Below are positions 1 to 11,371 of a stretch of 64,000 nt of DNA, one piece after another (position 1 is the first letter of the stretch; every line of letters begins with the position of its first letter). The notes under the pieces were generated by a model that ran no database searches, had not been told where the DNA came from, and worked only from the letters and a program-made list of their open reading frames with translations. The DNA is taken from contig NC_092877.1 of assembly GCF_028372415.1 (NCBI RefSeq), positions 247,561,010 to 247,625,009 on the forward strand, read 5' to 3'. This DNA comes from Notamacropus eugenii (Eukaryota; Chordata; Mammalia; Diprotodontia; Macropodidae). The translations under genes and the position numbers were made by a program.

Positions 1-6
1 CGGAGC

Positions 7-16
7 CAAGATGGCG
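7..16 (+). promoter_or_regulatory. YY1-type motif at element 5' end
   Basis: CAAGATGGCG matches the core of the YY1 site. Human L1 has a YY1 site at the same place, just inside the 5' end, where it sets the transcription start. Here it sits about 10 bases from the inferred element start. Function is inferred from position and from the same motif in other elements of this window. Confidence 0.5.
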
Positions 17-126
17 AAGTAGAAAGACGCACATACACATAGCTCCGAACACACAAACCACAGAACGGCTAGAGGGGACCAACCCAGGGCTAATTCTGCA
101 CCCAGAGACCACGGAATATTGGAGCG

Positions 127-442
127 AGGGAGATTTCTGTTCCGGAGAGACCTGCAAACCTCTCGCGGGGGGACCTTGGCGCCAGGGACTGGGCGCCGGA
201 GGGGGAAGAGGAGAGCAGCCCTGCCGTGGCAGCGACACCATGGGAAAGAGATCCAGCGGCCACGCGGGTTCCCCCACCCACAGAGGGACCTGCAAACCTC
301 TCGCAAAAGGTCTGTTGCGCTGCAGACACGGTGCCCAGCCCTGACCTGCGGCGGCAACGGCGGCCGGGGCTCCGAGAGACAAAGTTCTGAGAGGGATCCG
401 GGGGCGGGATCTTCAGCAGCTGCACGGGCCCCCCACCAACAG
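127..442 (+). repeat. Tandem duplication in HAL1-type 5' leader
   Basis: CCTGCAAACCTCTCGC occurs at 151-166 and again at 289-304, a spacing of 138 bp. The two flanking blocks (about 127-282 and 283-442) share further landmarks: a GC-rich CTGCC/GGCAGC segment, then CCCACCCACAG or CCCACCAACAG. Copy 2 has only one such block, which explains most of its shorter leader (674 versus about 820 bp). Confidence 0.6.
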
Positions 443-820
443 GTGACTGACGGGGATAGGTGAGAGAGTCTCTTTAGCGGGTTGAGAGGGGAGAGTGGTG
501 CACCCATAGCTCGGGCCCCCCCCCCCCCCGGGAGGTGGGGGCTGAGAGGCGGCTGCGGACGGGGAAACGAGTGGGAGCCTGGATCCATTGTGGAAGGTCT
601 GTGTATAAACCCCCTGAGGGAACTGAGCCAGAGAGGCGGCCCTGCCCCTGACCTCAGCACCTGAGCCTAATTTAACACTGAATAACAGCCCTGCCCCCGC
701 CAAAAATCCTAAGGCGGGAAGCAGCATTTGAATCTCAGTCCCCAAACGCTGGCTGGGAGGACCAGGAGGCGAGGTGGATGTGAGGAGAACATTCAGAGGT
801 CAGGCCACTAGGGGGAGACA

Positions 821-1909
821 ATGCCAAGAAAAGGGAAGAGAAATAAAACTATTGAAGGGTACTTTATTGGAGAAAAATCACTTCCTCCCTTCCTTTCTGA
901 TGGGGAGGAACAATGCTTGCCATCAGGCAAAGACACAGAAATCGAGGACTCTGTGCCCCAGCCCACCCAATGGGCTCGGGCCATGGAAGAGCTCAAGAGG
1001 AATTTTGAAAATCAAGTTAGAGAGGTGGAGGAAAGACTGGGAAGGGAAATGAGAGGGATAAGGGAGAAGCATGAAAAACAGATCAGCTCCCTGCTAAAAG
1101 AGAACCAAAAAAATCTTGAAGAAATTGGCACCTTGAGAACTAGCCTAACTCAGCTGGCAAGGGAGGTGCAAGGGGCCAATGAGGAGAAGAATGCTTTCAA
1201 AAGCAGAATTAACCAAATGGAAAAGGATATTCAAAAGCTTACTGAAGAAAATAGATTTCTCAAATCTGGAATGGTACAGATGGAAGCTTTGGACTTTTCG
1301 AGAAAGACAGATATCTCAGAACATACCGCGCAGATTCAAAAAATGGAAGATAATGTGAAATATCTTATTGGAAAAACAACTGACCTGGAAAATAGAATCA
1401 GGAGAGACAATGTAAAAATTCTGGGTCTACCTGAAAACCATGATCAAAAGAAGAGCCTAGACATCATCCTCCACGAAATTATCAAGGAAAACTGCCCTGA
1501 GATTCTAGAACCAGAAGGTAAAATAAACATTCAAGGAATCTGCAGAACACCGCATGAAAGGCATCCAAAAAGAGAAACTCTTAGGAGCATTGCGGCCAAA
1601 TTCCAGAGTTCCCAGGTGAAGGAGAAGATATTGCAAGCAGCTAGAAAGAAACAATTCAAGTATTGTGGAAATACAATCAGGATAGTATAGGATCTGGCAC
1701 CTTCTACATTGAGGGATAGAAGGGAATGGAATAGGATATTCCGGAGGTCAAAGGAACTAGGACTGAAGCCAAGAATCACCTACCCAGCAAAACTGAATAT
1801 AATACTTCAGGAGAAAAAATGGTCTTTCAATGAAATAGAAGACTTTCAAATTTTCCTGATGAAAAGACCAGAGCTGGAAAGAAAATTTGACTTTCTAACA
1901 CAAGAATGA
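821..1909 (+). pseudogene. L1 ORF1 protein gene, single nonsense codon
   Basis: ORF1p is the RNA-binding trimeric chaperone of L1 ribonucleoprotein particles. The frame starts at the ATG at 821 (MPRKGKRNK) and would give 362 residues, the same length as copy 2 with no gaps. It has a basic N-terminus, a long heptad coiled coil (about residues 53-192), an RRM-like domain opening near residue 197 (NVKILGLPE), and a C-terminal domain (RITYPAKL). A TAG at 1688-1690 replaces the Gln found at codon 290 of copy 2. The frame then stays open to the normal stop at 1907-1909. A truncated protein would keep the coiled coil and RRM but lose the C-terminal domain. There is no ORF2 downstream. Confidence 0.85.
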
Positions 1910-2043
1910 AGAGAACCATAGGAAGGCGAACAGCAGAGAGAAATCATAAGGGACTTACTAAAGTTGAACTGTTTACATTCGTACATGGAAAGACAATATT
2001 TATAACTCTTGAAACATTTCAGTATCTGAGCACTGGGTGGGAG

Positions 2044-2098
2044 TACACACACACACACATGCACACACGCACACATACATAGAGACAGAGTGCACAGA
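2044..2098 (+). repeat. CA-rich tract in HAL1-type 3' UTR
   Basis: Imperfect (CA)n followed by AGAGACAGAG. The same position in copies 2, 3 and 4 carries a related but differently sized repeat, so it is part of the element, not a chance microsatellite. Confidence 0.7.
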
Positions 2099-2807
2099 GT
2101 GAATTGAAGAGGATGGGATCATATACTAAAAAAAAAAAATGAAATCAAGCAGTGAGAGAGAAATATTGGGAGGAGAAAGGGAGAAGTTATATGGGGCAAA
2201 TTATCTCTCATAAAAGAGGCAAGCAAATGACTTATTAGTAGTGGGATAAAGAGGGGAGGCAAGAGAAAAACATGAGATCTACTCTCATCACATTCCACTA
2301 AAGGAAAGAATATAATGCACACTCATTCTGATAGGAAAACCTATCTCATAATACAGGAGAGTGGGGGACAGGGGCACAAGCAGGAAGGGGGGGAGGATAG
2401 AGTGGAGGGCATGGGGAGGAGAATGCAATATGAGGTCAACACTCACGGGGAGGGAAAGGAACATAAGAAAATAGAAGTAATGGGGGACAGGACAGGATGG
2501 AGGGAAATATAGTTAGTCTTATACAACACAACTAGTATGGAAATCATTTGCAAAACTAAACAGATATGGCCTATATTGAACTGCCTGTCTTCCAAGGGGA
2601 AGGGGTAGTGAGGGAGGGAGCTAAAGAAGTTGGAACTCAAAGTGTTAGGACCAAATGTAATGTTCTTACCACTGGGTAACAAGAAACACAGGTTAAGGGG
2701 TCAAGAAAGCTATCCGGCCCTACGGGACAAAAGAGAAGACGGAGACAAGGGCAGGGAGGGAGGATAGAGGAGAAAGCAGATAGGTCACAGGGGCAATTAG
2801 AAAACTT

Positions 2808-2840
2808 GGGTCTGGGGGGGGAGGGGGAAAAAAGGGGAGA
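2808..2840 (+). other. G-rich tract before the A-tail
   Basis: Runs of G (GGG, eight G, five G, GGGG) lie just upstream of the A-rich end. L1 3' UTRs of several mammals carry such guanine tracts able to form G-quadruplexes. Here it is seen only as sequence. Confidence 0.5.
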
Positions 2841-2889
2841 AAATTTGTAACCCAAAATTAAAAGTTTAATAAAAAAAATAAAAAAAAAA

Positions 2890-5198
2890 GAATTGCTTTT
2901 GAAATATCCCATAATAATTAGTAGGTTCTCTAATTACTGTCTTTCACTTGATTGAAGTTGTTGATTGTTTTTATTTGTTTTTTTTTTAAAGCACTCATTC
3001 TTTAGGATTAGATTATTTAATTTCCAATTAATTTTTGCTCTGTCTTTCCATGGCCATAACCTCTATTTTATTATGATCTGAGAAGAATGCATTGATTATC
3101 TTTGCCTTTCTGCATTGGATTGTAAGGATTTTATGGCCTAGTTCATGGTCAGATTTTATATACGTGCCATGTTCCGTTGAGATAAAGATATATTCCTTTC
3201 TATTCCCATTCTGTTTTCTCAAGAGATCTATCATATCTGCCTTATCTACAGTTTTATTCACCTCCTTAACTTCTTTCTTATTTATTTTGAGGTTAGATTT
3301 ATCAAGTTTAGAGAGGGGAAGGTTGAGATGCCCCACTGGTATACTTTTGCTGTCTCCTTCTTCCTCTAACTTCATTAACTTCTCTTGTAAGGAATTGGAT
3401 GCTATACCACTTGGAGCATATATGTTTATTAATGAAATTGCTTTGTTGTCTATTGTGCGTGTTAGCAGAATATAGTTTCCTTCCTTATCTCTTTTGATTA
3501 GATCTATTTCTGCTGTTGCTGTGTCTGAGCTTAGGATGGCTACTGCTGATTTTTTTCTTTACAACAGCTGAAGCACAATAAATTCTGCTGCAACCTTTCA
3601 CCTTTACCCTATGTGTATCTCCCCTTTTTAAATATGTTTCCTGTAAATAACATATTGTTGTATTATGATTTTTAATCCATTCTGCTATCCATCTCCCTGT
3701 TTTATGGGAGAGTTCATCCTATTAACATTCACAGTTATGGTTACTGTTTTTGTCTTTCCCTCCATCCCCTTTTCCCTTCTTTATGCTTTTAGTTCTTCCT
3801 TGTCTCTTCCTCTTCCCAAAAGTTTTAATTTTTGACCACTTCCTCCTTTAGTCTTCCCACCCTTCATTGAGCGCTCTTACTTTTAATCCCCTTTTCCCTG
3901 ACTAATTCTTCCCTCCTTTTAACCGACCCTCCCTTTTCTTTCCCCCTTCCCTTCCTATTGTCTACAGAATTAGTAGTATTTCTATACTTAACTGAGTTTG
4001 GTATACTTTCCTTGAATCCAATCAGATGAAAGTACCTCTCAAGCAATACTCATCTCCCTCCTTTCTTTCCCTCTACTATAACATATTTTTCTGCCTCTTC
4101 CTGTGGTGGAATCTATTGCTTTCTGCCTCCTCCTTTTCACATCTCCCATTACAATCCCTTTGCACCCTTGAATCACATTGGTTATCAATACATTATTTAA
4201 TTTATACCCACTCCCTCTATCTATGTATATTCCTTTTACATTTCATAAAAAAAAATATACAATTCTCAAGGTTGACAAGTATCATCTTCCTTTATAGGGA
4301 TGTAAACAGTTTGCCCACATTGTGTAACAATATGCCTCTCTTGAGAACTGCATTTGAAGATCAAATTTTCTGATGAGTTCTGGCCTTTTCATCATGAAGC
4401 TCTGGAAATCCCTTATTTCATTGAATGTTCATATTCTTGCCAGGAACATTATGGTGAACTTTGCTGGGTAATTTATCTTGGTTGTAGTCCTAGCTCTTTT
4501 GCCTCACAAAATATCTTATTCTAGTTCCTTCAAAATTTAATGTAGAAGCTGCAAGGTCCTGTGTGACCCTGGATATTTGTTTCTTTCTAGTTGCTTGCAG
4601 TGTTTTCTCCTGGACTTAATGGCTTTGGAATTTGGCAACGGTATTCCTTGCTGTTTTTTAGTTTGGGGTCCCTTTCAGGAGGTTAATGGTAGATTCTTTT
4701 GATGAAGATTTTGCCCTCTGCATCCAGAACTTGTGGACAGTTTTCCTAGATGATTTCTTGGAGGATATTCTCCAGGCTCTTTTTTTCCCCATAGCTTTAT
4801 GGTAGACAATAATTCTTATGTTTTCTCTCATGGAACTATTTTCCATATCAGTTGCTTTTCCAATTGGATATTTTACTTTTTCTTCTATCTTTTAATTCTT
4901 TAGATTCTCTTTGACTGATTCTTGATGTCTCATAGAGTCAATAGCTTCCTGATTCTAAGTTTTATCAAATTGTTTTCTTCAGTTAACTTTTGCATCTCCT
5001 TTTACATCTGTCCAATTGTTCCTTTTAAGGAGTTATTTTCACCAGTTAGGTTTTTCACTTCCTTTCCCATTTGTCCAATTTTCCTTTTTAAAGGGCTGTT
5101 CTCTTCAGTGAATTCTTTTTTCATATTTTTAAAATAATTGGCCAGTTTTTTTTCTATTTCTCTAATTTGTTTCTTAAAATCCATCAGTTGCTTGTAAG
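2890..5198 (-). mobile_element. Old L1 fragment: ORF1 plus 5' part of ORF2
   Basis: Read on the minus strand, 5244 to about 4040 holds a decayed ORF1 with repeated coiled-coil heptads and a C-terminal domain. About 3750 down to 2890 holds the ORF2 endonuclease half: a start resembling NVNR-NSPIK, then DKEGNYILL, LINIYAP and SDHELGHK. Several frameshifts and stops are present. It continues to the left edge, where HAL1-type copy 1 interrupts it. Confidence 0.75.
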
Positions 5199-6190
5199 TG
5201 GGCCAAACCAATAAGAAAAAAATGACAATTCTACCTAAATTCATTTACTTATTCAGTGCCATGCCAATCAAACTATCAGATAATTATTTTGTAGAGCTAG
5301 AAAAAATAATATCAAAATTCATCTGGAAGAAAAAAAATCAAGAATATCAAGGGAACTAATGAAGAGAAATACTAGGGAAGGTTTTCTAGCTCTATCAGAG
5401 CTCATATTGTATTATAAAGCAGTAATTATCTGCTGGCTCAGCAACAGAAGGGTAGACCAGTGGAATAGGTAAGGTACCCAAGACACAGTAGTCAATGAAT
5501 ATAGCAATCTACTCTTTGATAACCCCATGGATATCAGCTTTTCTGATAAAACTCAGTGTATCCCAAAGAGATCATAAAGATTGGAAAGGTCCCCATATGT
5601 ATAAAAATATTTATAGCAGCTCTCTTTATGGTGGCCAAGCACTGGAAATCAAGGGGATGCCCATCAACTGAGAAATGCAATGGAATACTATTGTTCTATA
5701 AGAAATGATGAACAAGAAGACTTCAGAGAGGCCTGGAAAGACTTATATGAACTGATTCTGAGTTAAAGGAGCAGAGCCAGGAGAACTTTTTACACAGCAA
5801 CAACCACAGTTTTTCTGGTTTACTTAGTCCTTTACAGCAATACAAGAACCTAAAAAATTCCCAAGGGAATTTGGTGGTAAAATGCCTTCCATTTGTAGTG
5901 AAAGAACTATACAATTGGATCTCAGGATGAAGCAGATCATTTTATTTTGTGTAATGTTTTGTTTTGTTTTATGATTTCTCCCATTCATTTTAATTCTTCT
6001 ATTCAACATGGCTATGGTGAAATTGTATTTAATAGGAATGCTAATATATAACGTATATAAGAATGCAAGCCATTTAGGGAAGGGAGTGGGAAGGGAGAGG
6101 GAAAACTAGGAAAAGGGAGGGGCAAAAAATAGATGATATGTGGAAGTGATGATGAAACATTGAAAACAAAATAATTATTAAAAAAAAGAA
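5199..6190 (+). mobile_element. L1 3' end (ORF2 C-terminus, 3' UTR, A-tail)
   Basis: Plus-strand remnant of the last third of ORF2. It begins near [18 protein letters not shown] sequence, has an internal deletion near 5550, then the MPIN--W, CTIRNDEQEDFREAWKDLY segment at about 5650-5750, and a 3' UTR ending in AATAATTATTAAAAAAAAG at about 6190. It abuts the minus-strand L1 part directly. That is the layout produced by twin-primed reverse transcription, or by two independent insertions. Confidence 0.75.
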
Positions 6191-8530
6191 AAAATGCAAG
6201 CAAAAGACTAAAAGAAAAATTAAGAAAGACTTCTCTTAACACACACATAGAGATTTGTCTTATGATGGCAATTCTCGGACCTGTTCTATAATTTAAAAGA
6301 TAAGTAAGACTAAAACTTCTGTTTGTCATAGTAAAGTCTGATCAACCAATGGCATCTATTTGGGCACTTACAGTTTTTATTTCTCAGCCTTAACATATAT
6401 GATCAGCTCATTTTAAACATGTATTTATTATGGAAAGAACTCATTGTTCTTTTCTTCACTCCAACTTTGGATTCATTTTGTATTTACTAAGCAGCCACAA
6501 AGAGATAATTCTGGTGTCATATGGCCTTTCTCCACAACATTACTCTAGATATATTATGGGGGATGGCCACAAAACTTCAATTGACAATTCCAAATATTAA
6601 TTATTAGTGTGACTGTGGTCGTTACAAATAGATTCAATATTATGAAAATTCTTGCCTGAACATTTTTTTTTCCTAATTGGACTTTCTTTAGGTGTGATTG
6701 TAAAATTCAAATGGAGTTTAGTACCAGGCTAGTAATTTATTTTCGCTGTAGCAGGGATAAACACAGAGACAAAAAAACCTCATAAAAACAATTCTTTATT
6801 GATAAATGCCTAAAATCTCCATATTGAAACCATATTTTTCATTTCTCACAGAACTTTAATCTTTTATTTTAAAAAGAATCCAGATTTTAGAAAACCTTAA
6901 ACTTAAAGATAATCTCAGTATATGTGTATTATCCAAAAAAGTTTCCTATAAGATTAGTAAGCACATAGAAAGAGAACTATAGATATACCAACATAGATAC
7001 AGGCACATTATATGTATATCTTTATTTCTATCTGTCTGTCTGTCTATCTATCTATCTATCCTCCCCTGAGGCTGTTTTTCTCTCCTCCATAAAACAGGGA
7101 ACGAAGGATTTAATTTTAAACCATAACATAAAATCTCTGGTGCAAGCTATTTTCATAAAAAAATTAGTTATTTTGTGCTTTTTAAATTATTTAACTGTTA
7201 TATAAAATTATAATCTTATTGAGATTAAAATTTTTTCATGAGTCTCCAAAGGTATAGGCTATGTTCCAGATTCACAACTATTTCTGATAAAAATTCCCTA
7301 CTACATAAGAAAAGATAATAAAACAATGTTATGAATAGAAAGGAATTGTTTTTCCCTATGCATGAGTTTTAAGGATATCATCAGACATTTTTGAAAGCAA
7401 ATTAAACTGCAATACTTCAAGCATCTGGAAGAGGTTTTTTGTTTAATTTTTATAAATTTAAAAATTAAAAGACGGTATGTTTGCGGGTTAGATGACATCC
7501 AGTAGACATTGAACAAAGAAAGAAATGCTATTGTGAACTCTTAAAAGAGTTGTACTTGCATTGTTTTTTTTTTAATTCCTCTTTCTTTGTTTGTCTTATT
7601 TTTGCTAGGTTTGATTTGTTCCTAAGTCTTAACTAATCTCAACCACATGTCAGTGAGTTTGCTGCAACCTCCTTGCCCTCTGCTATACATTACTAATAAT
7701 TTCATCTCTTCATCAGCAGTAGCAGTTCCAATATGTATGTGAATACAACTTTCATTCTTACTTCTTTATGCCACCAAAAATAAATAAGTAAATATATAAT
7801 AAATATCATATAGTTGGTCTCTCATTCAAGATATTTTGGAAGAAGAAGGTAATTGCTGTAACTATATCTCATTCAAGGTTTTTATTAAATGTTAATAAAA
7901 GCAATCTAAAATTATCGTTATCCCACCACTGCTTCCCACTCAATTTTGAATGCACATATGCTGTACTCAAATTATATGTAGATAAGACTTTTGAAAAAAA
8001 AAAGCCTTCCATAAGCATTTATTTTTCAAAAAGCGGCATTGGTCATGAATATGGTGACTTCTCCTCATTATACTTTCATCACTAGTACATGGATCAAGAG
8101 AGATCTGTAAGACAACTTAATAATTTAATCTCAGAAGATAAATTTTTAGTTATGTGCTACAGTATTTCCCACTGTGCATATTTAATTAAAATGCTTTTCA
8201 GTAACTGAGAATTTGTCAAGCTGAACACTCATTAAAAGCTGGGCAGGAGTACCACTGATAGAGAGATTCTTTTTCTTCTTTCTGGCTGCAAATCAAAGGA
8301 AAATATAACTGCCCTCCCCAATTCTATTCTTCATTCGATTAAGATCATGCAGTTTTCTAATTGATTAGACAATTGGCATAACCTAGCTTTGCAGAAAAAT
8401 GTCACAAATTCTCTTCCTCTGAAATACTTGCAAAGTGTTTACCCCTTTCTCTACTTGTTAACAATTTCAATAGTAAGGTGAAAGGAAGACATTATAATAG
8501 ATTTTTAAAATTACCAGGTAGTTACCACAC
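6191..8530. other. Unassigned AT-rich DNA
   Basis: No gene or repeat recognised apart from a short TCTG/TCTA microsatellite. Open frames here are short and AT-driven. Confidence 0.5.
7028..7061. repeat. (TCTG)n(TCTA)n microsatellite
   Basis: Perfect short tetranucleotide tract switching from TCTG to TCTA units. Confidence 0.9.
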
Positions 8531-8534
8531 TTTA

Positions 8535-8690
8535 TCTTATTTAAGCCTCAAAGTAACATCTTTAAAAGGTAAGTAATTTGCAAATAAGTATACCCATTTC
8601 ATAAATGAAATAAGTGAAGGTAAAAAGAAAGATAGAATGACTTGCCCATAGTTTAACTAGTAGCAAGTATTAGAGGGAGGATGCCCATCC
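8535..8690 (-). repeat. MIR-like SINE remnant
   Basis: The reverse complement pattern ACCCATTTCATAAATGA...GACTTGCCCATAGTTTAACTAG follows the MIR consensus region for 'canonical T-rich core plus CTAGCTGTG'. Heavily diverged. Confidence 0.55.
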
Positions 8691-8858
8691 AAGTATTCCA
8701 TTTTAAAAGTCCTGGACACTTCCTGCTATTCCATTATATTTCTCAGAATTCTATCCAGGTAAAAGTAATGTGGTCAGAGAGCAAATGGACAATGTTAAGC
8801 CCAATAAGACAAATCACTAAGATTAATTTCTTTTTCAGTTATAGGATTGAACTATTAT

Positions 8859-8859
<1 letters not shown>

Positions 8860-8921
<62 letters not shown>

Positions 8922-8922
8922 G

Positions 8923-8955
<33 letters not shown>

Positions 8956-8956
8956 G

Positions 8957-9002
<46 letters not shown>

Positions 9003-9006
9003 TCTC
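8860..9006. repeat. (CT)n microsatellite with CTCTGT interruptions
   Basis: About 147 bp of nearly pure CT with regularly spaced CTCTGT variants. The long open frames across it (SLSLSL and ERERER) are artefacts of the repeat. Confidence 0.95.
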
Positions 9007-9096
9007 TTCCTGTCTTTCCATCTCTGTCCCTTTTATTTTGCATCTGAATTCTTCCTTGCTGTTTATTAAAATGCCCCATTCTCTCCTATCAGTAAA

Positions 9097-9097
<1 letters not shown>

Positions 9098-9132
<35 letters not shown>
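9098..9132. repeat. (CA)n microsatellite
   Basis: Uninterrupted CA run of about 35 bp. Confidence 0.95.
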
Positions 9133-9133
<1 letters not shown>

Positions 9134-9239
9134 TCTACCTTGTCTCCTCATACAGTTATACTGGACCTATATTTCACTGTCACACTCCTGAGGGGTTGGG
9201 TGAACAAAACCAAACAGTAACAAATAAACCAAACACCAT

Positions 9240-9690
9240 TATCTACACTCATCATTTCTTCTCCTTTCATTCAGTTCTCAACACTTTACAAGATATATTC
9301 TGATCTCATCACTGAATTGCAACTATATTATCCAAAATAACTAAAGATCTTTTAACTGACCAATCTAGTGGCTATTGTCCACAATATTTGACGTTGTTGA
9401 CGAGTTTCTTCCTTGTTGTTCTCCATTCTCTGAACTTCCATTACATTGGTCATTGTTGGTTCTCTTATCACACTCCCTCTGTATATACCACAAGTCTTCG
9501 CCATTCACTCTTCCTACTTCACACTCATTTCATGAACTCATCATCTCCAATGGGTTTAATTATCATATTTATGTTATTGTTCCCTAGATCTACATAGTTA
9601 GTTCTGGTGCTTATGCTGAGCTCTAGACAGTCATACTTCAAACTACAAATCACATAAAGATTCCAAGCACAATATGTTCAAAGCATAAAT
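9240..9690 (+). mobile_element. L2 (CR1-clade) LINE fragment, RT region
   Basis: Plus-strand match to the L2 reverse-transcriptase region: a segment reading NDLLTDQSSG-like, then FDVVDEF corresponding to the conserved FDTVDH block, then FNYH-YVIVPRST and a CTTCAAACT segment. It has many frameshifts. L2 is an ancient, inactive mammalian LINE. Confidence 0.6.
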
Positions 9691-9853
9691 TCCAATACAA
9701 GATCACAAGTATTTCAATTACTAGTAATATCAGTAGTCACAGAATTTAGCACATTTTTTTGAATAAATGTAGGCTATATTTTTTAATTGAACTTCTTAAA
9801 AAAGGAGATAGCTAGGTAGATAGATGCATAGAAAAATAGTTAGATGGAAAAAC

Positions 9854-9906
9854 AGATGGATGGATGGATGGATGGATGGATGGATGGATGGATGAATGGA
9901 TGGATG
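9854..9906. repeat. (GGAT)n microsatellite
   Basis: Tandem GGAT units with one GAAT interruption. Confidence 0.95.
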
Positions 9907-9971
9907 CACAGACACATATCTAGCTAGCTGCCTAGATAGAGAGCTAGATATTGTCCATCCTTCTATCCATG

Positions 9972-10090
9972 ATTTCTTAGGTGGCATAGTGGATAGAACA
10001 CAGAACTTGGAGTCAGGAAATCTGGATTCAAATCAGCCTCAGAAACATGGAAAGTTTGGTGACCTAGGGGAGGTCACTTAATCATATTTT
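9972..10090 (+). mobile_element. tRNA-derived marsupial-type SINE, 5' part
   Basis: CTTAGGTGGCATAGTGGATAG followed by GGAGTCAGGAAATCTGGATTCAAAT and GGTCACTTAATC. This is the head of the abundant marsupial SINE with tRNA-like A and B boxes. The 3' half is missing. Confidence 0.7.
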
Positions 10091-11255
10091 TAAACACTTT
10101 TCAGACCTAAAGCTTTGGAAAACAAAACAATAAAGGGAAGCAGTATATTCTGGAAGATAGAACTTTCCAAAAAGCCAGGATACACAATAAATCATTCTAA
10201 AATCCCCAGAGTCAGAGCTCTAAGAAATATTTAGGCAAACCCTGAGGAAACAAGGCACCAGTAGCTCCCTTATCAGGCATTCAGAAGACACCAAAACACA
10301 TAGATAAGCAGAACCTTAAGAGTTAAATCCCAGAGGTTTGGGTATGGGGCCAGTAGAGTATGATACTACCCTGAACATGGGGTCCTACGTATGAACTGGT
10401 TTAGAATGAAGTGAGAAAAATTAGGAGAAAGATTTTTATCATAACACCAGTATTGTAAAAACAAGTAATTAGTAAAGATTTAAGAATTTCATCAATGTAA
10501 TAATCATGCATGATACCATACGGGGCCAATGAAGAAAACTGCTACTCATCTCCTGATGGAGAAAAAATAGAACTAATATGAAGAAACTTTTTGCATATGT
10601 CCAATGTGAAATTTGTTTCAAGAGATTACACTTATTTGTTACATAAATTCTAGGTTTATTCTCCAGGACAGAGTAAAGGAATAAAATAGCTACTTGGTAA
10701 TTGAAATAAAAATGACTTTTAAAACTATTTAATAAATTTAGATTAATATGGCTCAAATTATTGACATAAATTCTGCCTCCTATGGACATAAACATAAAGA
10801 GTCAAAGTTCTCTAAGCTTCACATAAGCTTTTCACTTTCCATTATCATGCCAATGAGAGTGCAAGGTAGGATGGGCAAGTGAATAAATGATTTGTCCTTG
10901 CTGAATAATTTTTCCCAAATGATATGGTAAAATCACTTACTTTAAACTGATTATAAAAGGCAGAAGTAGCAATTATGATTTCAGAGAAGATAAGAAAATA
11001 GACAGATAAATGGGAAAACTATATTTTGCTCAAAATTAATTAAAACAAGGAAATAAAACCAATGTTATATATGTGTGTATATATGCACATATAAATATAT
11101 ATATTAAACATACACACATACAGATTGAATGACAAATAAAATTTGAAAGCTTAATTTAAAAGATGAAAATAGAATTGTATTGCTTAAAATAGATTAATAA
11201 TATTCAAATCAAATATTGAATTGATAAGTAAAATTTGAATGTATCTTAAAATAAC
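10091..11255. other. Unassigned AT-rich DNA
   Basis: No coding potential or known repeat recognised. A TATATG/ATATAC-rich patch lies near 11065-11115. Confidence 0.5.
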
Positions 11256-11371
11256 AAGCAATTTTTGAGCATTTGTAAGGTGCCTACTAGATACCAGGAA
11301 CTGTGCGAAGCACTTGTGATGCAAAAGGAGGTCAAATTCAATCACTGCCTTCAAGAAATTAAAACAAAAGA
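11256..11371 (+). repeat. Ancient L2/MIR-type repeat fragment
   Basis: TTTGAGCATTTGTAAGGTGCCTACTAGATACCAGGAACTGTGC is a diverged form of the TGAGCACCTACTATGTGCCAGGCACTGTGC motif common to old mammalian repeat 3' ends. A second copy of the same family lies at 63460-63560. Confidence 0.5.

Larger units (their letters stand above)
1..2889 (+). mobile_element. HAL1-type (ORF1-only L1) element, copy 1
   Basis: Near full-length LINE-1 derivative. It has a GC-rich 5' leader (1-820), one ORF1 reading frame (821-1909), about 970 bp of 3' UTR, and an A-rich tail ending at about 2889. There is no ORF2 between ORF1 and the 3' UTR, the defining feature of half-L1 (HAL1) elements. Compared with copy 2, which starts a few bases before GGAGCCAAGATGGCG, only about five bases are missing at the window edge. 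The DNA to its right is minus-strand L1 ORF2, so this copy probably landed in an older L1 whose other half lies outside the window. Its TSD cannot be checked for the same reason. Confidence 0.85.

Noticed and set aside
119..745. Open frames of about 110 codons in the leader of HAL1-type copy 1
   Set aside because: GC-rich untranslated leader; frames are not kept in copy 2.
8681..9220. 179-codon open frame rich in SLSLSL and its ERERER partner
   Set aside because: It is a product of the CT and CA microsatellites, not a protein gene.
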